Source: Desulfonatronovibrio sp046496945 (GTDB lineage: Bacteria; Desulfobacterota; Desulfovibrionia; Desulfovibrionales; Desulfonatronovibrionaceae). Taken from it: DNA of 7,723 nt. The notes under the pieces are model-generated. The model was not told where the DNA came from. It ran no database searches and saw only the letters and a list, made by a program, of their open reading frames with translations. This document shows positions 6,401 to 7,723 of the stretch, in pieces (within the stretch, counting starts at the first letter, position 1; every line of letters starts with the position of its first letter). The translations under genes were made by a program, and so were the position numbers. The stretch covers positions 1 to 7,723 of the forward strand of contig JAWOGL010000061.1 in assembly GCA_046496945.1 (NCBI GenBank). Direction: 5' to 3'.

Positions 6401-7042
6401 GACAACAGAAAATCACTGCAGAATCTGCTTGCCAGAGCCCAGGACCAGGGACTTAATCCTGAATATGTACTGACTTCATGCGGGACCTGCCGGGAGGGAA
6501 TAAGCGATTACCGCCTGAGGTCGGCTGGTGATGAACTCAGGCACATGGATGTGGTCCAGTATCTGCTGGAAACCATGTCTCCTTCAAGCCCGGCCGGCAG
6601 CGAAAAAATTCTTTATCATCCCGCCTGCCATGCTGAATGGACCGGGGTGAACCTGCTCAAGGCGGGAGATATCTATGCCCGGAAACTGGAAGATTTTCTG
6701 GGCACGGGGATTGAAGTCAGTCCTGGATGCTGCGGAGAATCAGGCCTGGGCGCCCTGACTTCTCCGCAGATATATAACCTCATCCGGACCAGAAAACAGG
6801 AAATCCTGACTGAGCAGCTTCCCGCGTATTCAGCGGACCAGCCAATACTGGTGGGATGTCCTTCCTGCAAGATAGGGATATCCAGGAGCCTTACGGAACT
6901 CAAAAGCAAACGCAAAGTCCTGCATACAGTGGAGTATCTGGCCCGGGTCAGACTGGGAGCCAAATGGAAGACCGATCTGCTCAAAAAAATAAATAAAGGT
7001 GAAAAACAGGGGAAAGCTCTTGTTATTTCAACGTCTAGCTAA
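3494..7042 (+). CDS. FAD/Fe-S 2-hydroxyacid dehydrogenase (GlcD-GlcF-type fusion)
   Basis: The protein has 1182 residues. After an extension of about 130 residues of unknown role comes the FAD-binding PCMH domain (about 134-355) with PRGGGSGLTGG (166-176). The FAD-linked oxidase C-terminal domain (about 355-690) carries NHMHAGDGNCHVN (602-614), GEHGIGITK (648-656) and DPRNVFNPQKL (676-686). Two [4Fe-4S] ferredoxin motifs follow (C728/C731/C734/C738 and C790/C793/C796/C800). Two CCG domains end the chain (C918, C950-C951, C996/C999 and C1045, C1079-C1080, C1122/C1125). The architecture combines what GlcD and GlcF, or a D-lactate dehydrogenase and its Fe-S subunit, do as separate chains; E. coli YdiJ is a shorter relative. 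It likely oxidises D-lactate, glycolate or a similar 2-hydroxyacid and passes electrons to a membrane carrier. The substrate cannot be read from the sequence. No signal peptide is seen, so it should be cytoplasmic. ATG 3494 is supported by AAGGA 8 nt upstream. It is followed closely by yqgF. Confidence 0.92.
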   Translation: MVNKMPHISMPFTRLVRRVLNMSMENFNSWPESVRELALSLAGELFLISYNPFINHELVQKSVWSRLSAEKPGLSPQYYQEISTRLEKYRQEFLDDLEFKGQVIKNLSKHMPRKNIVTTPNNIIECSTDATDLRMELPMMVLFPESTAEIQAIVKLANETGFAVVPRGGGSGLTGGAIPAMRRCVILSMSRMKKIINIDKEKLLLCSQSGVITLDAIKAAAREMLLFTVDPASKAASSLGGNVSENAGGPFAFEYGTTIDNIYSYKMVMANGDLIEVRRVNHPGHKILMNEDVEFEILDHQGRVRDKIILGGADIRTPGLGKDVTNKYLGGLPGVQKEGVDGVITEVCFTLYPMMAMSRVLCLEFYGHSMHNAMLVIKDIVNFRDEIRKTGDLVKISALEEFGSKYVQAIEYRKKSSQYEGEPMSVLIVQLDSNDGQALSQAVERIVDIVSPYDQVDVFVAGDDKEAEIFWEDRHKLSAITKRTSGFKINEDVVIPLEVIPEFSDFIENLNLYYLALAYRKALNIVLDLPGMNMDDEFIHMELDVAMKVLKGKISKDDLPEEIFHVQIGFFFQDLKGRYPQLRESLEKILEELNTTKVVVANHMHAGDGNCHVNIPVNSNDPEMMHLAEEAAAKVFDQVLKLNGQVSGEHGIGITKIGFLSDDKISALKKYKEKIDPRNVFNPQKLIRKDLPVHPYTFSFNRLIEDLSKSGLEEKERLINLLKSIQTCSRCGKCKQTCPMYLPQKGLMFHPRNKNLALGALIEALYYTQILQGSPDQEVIGHLKRIMEHCTACGKCTQACPVKIENAGAALEMRSYLDINKASGHPVKNRVLKYLSREPRKMIPRAAKIASTGQRIQNTALSIVPSFWRKKLTNPLFRDKNPEIGFRNLAETLHLGKRNIFIPDQGESDQAVLYFPGCGAGLFYREIGLAALALILETGRTVIMPDGHYCCGYPLLAGGCASSFAKIQTDNRKSLQNLLARAQDQGLNPEYVLTSCGTCREGISDYRLRSAGDELRHMDVVQYLLETMSPSSPAGSEKILYHPACHAEWTGVNLLKAGDIYARKLEDFLGTGIEVSPGCCGESGLGALTSPQIYNLIRTRKQEILTEQLPAYSADQPILVGCPSCKIGISRSLTELKSKRKVLHTVEYLARVRLGAKWKTDLLKKINKGEKQGKALVISTSS

Positions 7043-7049
7043 ACCGGTC

Positions 7050-7508
7050 ATGCGTTATCTTGGAATAGATTTTGGGATAAAGCGGGTCGGTCTGGCAGTA
7101 AGCAATCCAGGGAGCAAAATGGCCTTTCCTCTGAAAACCATCTTCCGGACCACCAGACAGGCTTTGTTTGAAGAACTTGTGGGTCTGATCATCAAAGAAA
7201 AGATTGAGGCCGTTGTCCTGGGCATGCCTCTCGGGCCGAACGGAGAAGAAACCTGCACCGGGAGGCAGGTCGCAAATTTCAGAAAAAGCCTGGAAAGACG
7301 AATTGATATGCCTGTATATACCGTTAACGAGGCCTACACCTCCTGCGAAGCACAGGCTGTCATAAAAGAACAGAACCTGAGTTCAGGCAGACAAAAAGAA
7401 ATCCTGGACCAGGTAGCAGCGGTTCTGATCCTGGAAACTTTTTTGAACCAGCAAAAAAAATCAGAACCTCCGCTTTCCAATAATCCCAGCACCACCGAGA
7501 CATCCTGA
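7050..7508 (+). CDS. yqgF: YqgF/RuvX family Holliday junction resolvase-like nuclease
   Basis: The protein has 152 residues with the RNase H-like fold signature of the YqgF family: RYLGIDFGIKRVGLAVS (2-18), VVLGMPLGPNGEE (55-67), NEAYTS (93-98) and DQVAAVLILETF (120-131). The probable acidic catalytic residues are D7, E94 and D120. The family is linked to 16S rRNA 5'-end processing and to Holliday junction cleavage. The third motif is usually DER(L/F)T/S; here the arginine is alanine. I chose ATG 7050 because family members begin just before the GIDxG motif. It lies 7 nt after the oxidoreductase stop and has no strong ribosome site, so coupling is likely. In-frame alternatives are GTG 6999 and TTG 7020, the latter with AGGGG upstream. 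The C-terminal tail after about 135 is polar and probably disordered. Confidence 0.92.
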   Translation: MRYLGIDFGIKRVGLAVSNPGSKMAFPLKTIFRTTRQALFEELVGLIIKEKIEAVVLGMPLGPNGEETCTGRQVANFRKSLERRIDMPVYTVNEAYTSCEAQAVIKEQNLSSGRQKEILDQVAAVLILETFLNQQKKSEPPLSNNPSTTETS

Positions 7509-7723
7509 TGAAAAAAGCCGTTTTAATCCTGAGTGCTTTGAGCCTCTTACTGATCCTTGCCGCGGGTGGATACCTGTACCACATCATTACAGCTTCAGGT
7601 AACAAAGAACTTAAACAAGACATCGTAAAAATCAATCCCGGCCAGAGCTTCAAGGCTACAGCCAGCCAGCTTTATTCCAGGGATATGATCAGAAATGAAC
7701 ATGTTTTTTATCTTCTGGGCAGG
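7508..7723 (+). CDS. mltG: Endolytic murein transglycosylase MltG (5' part only)
   Basis: The first 72 residues are in the window. They show a short basic start (MKK), one membrane segment (about 4-27) and the beginning of the periplasmic LysM-like region: INPGQSFKATASQLYSRDMI (42-61), then RNEHVFYLLGR. This is the usual N-terminal layout of YceG/MltG, which cleaves nascent glycan strands in the periplasm and sets chain length. The catalytic glutamate lies beyond the window, so the call rests on the N-terminus and on the common yqgF-mltG adjacency. The start codon overlaps the yqgF stop (TGATG), with only a weak upstream GAG, pointing to translational coupling. Confidence 0.8.
   Translation, partial: MKKAVLILSALSLLLILAAGGYLYHIITASGNKELKQDIVKINPGQSFKATASQLYSRDMIRNEHVFYLLGR

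Noticed and set aside
1..7723. CRISPR arrays, tRNA or rRNA genes, riboswitches, phage or toxin-antitoxin genes
   Set aside because: No regularly spaced repeats, tRNA arms, rRNA-like stretches or matching proteins were seen on either strand.

Overview
The window comes from a bacterial chromosome of moderate GC. It is rich in iron-sulfur redox proteins. The combination of a large single-chain FAD/Fe-S 2-hydroxyacid dehydrogenase, an Rrf2-type regulator and a polyferredoxin fits an anaerobic sulfate-reducing deltaproteobacterium (Desulfovibrionales-like). This placement is inferred from gene content and protein style; no marker gene proves it.

Left part, minus strand (1-2886): a three-gene operon reading leftwards. 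An Rrf2-family regulator (2431-2886) comes first. It is followed by a Tat-exported DUF362 protein (start revised to 2343) and then a membrane polyferredoxin (start 1372, cut by the window edge). The last two genes overlap as TGATG. The polyferredoxin is absent from simple ORF calling because its stop lies outside the window, but it reads open for all 457 visible codons. It looks like NapH joined to NapG in one chain. A 22-bp imperfect palindrome (2911-2932) covers the probable -10 of this operon and is a good candidate for the Rrf2 operator.

Middle (2887-3493): about 600 bp with no convincing gene but a lot of structure. A 154-bp MITE-like element (2985-3138) has perfect 13-bp terminal inverted repeats and two REP-like hairpins in opposite orientation. 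A second large inverted repeat (3197-3369) has arms of 71 and 66 bp. A third copy of the 13-mer lies at 3383-3395. A sigma70-like promoter (3432-3460) then leads into the rightward genes.

Right part, plus strand (3494-7723): an 1182-residue FAD plus Fe-S plus double-CCG oxidoreductase of the D-lactate/glycolate dehydrogenase type. It is followed after 7 nt by yqgF/ruvX (Holliday junction resolvase family), which overlaps the start of mltG (endolytic murein transglycosylase, cut by the window edge) as TGATG. The three are probably one transcript. The oxidase would feed electrons from a 2-hydroxyacid into the respiratory chain, while yqgF and mltG are housekeeping genes.

The least-described part is the rrf2-DUF362-NapHG cluster, which looks like an envelope redox module under an Fe-S-sensing repressor. 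The layered inverted repeats beside it are the other unusual structure.
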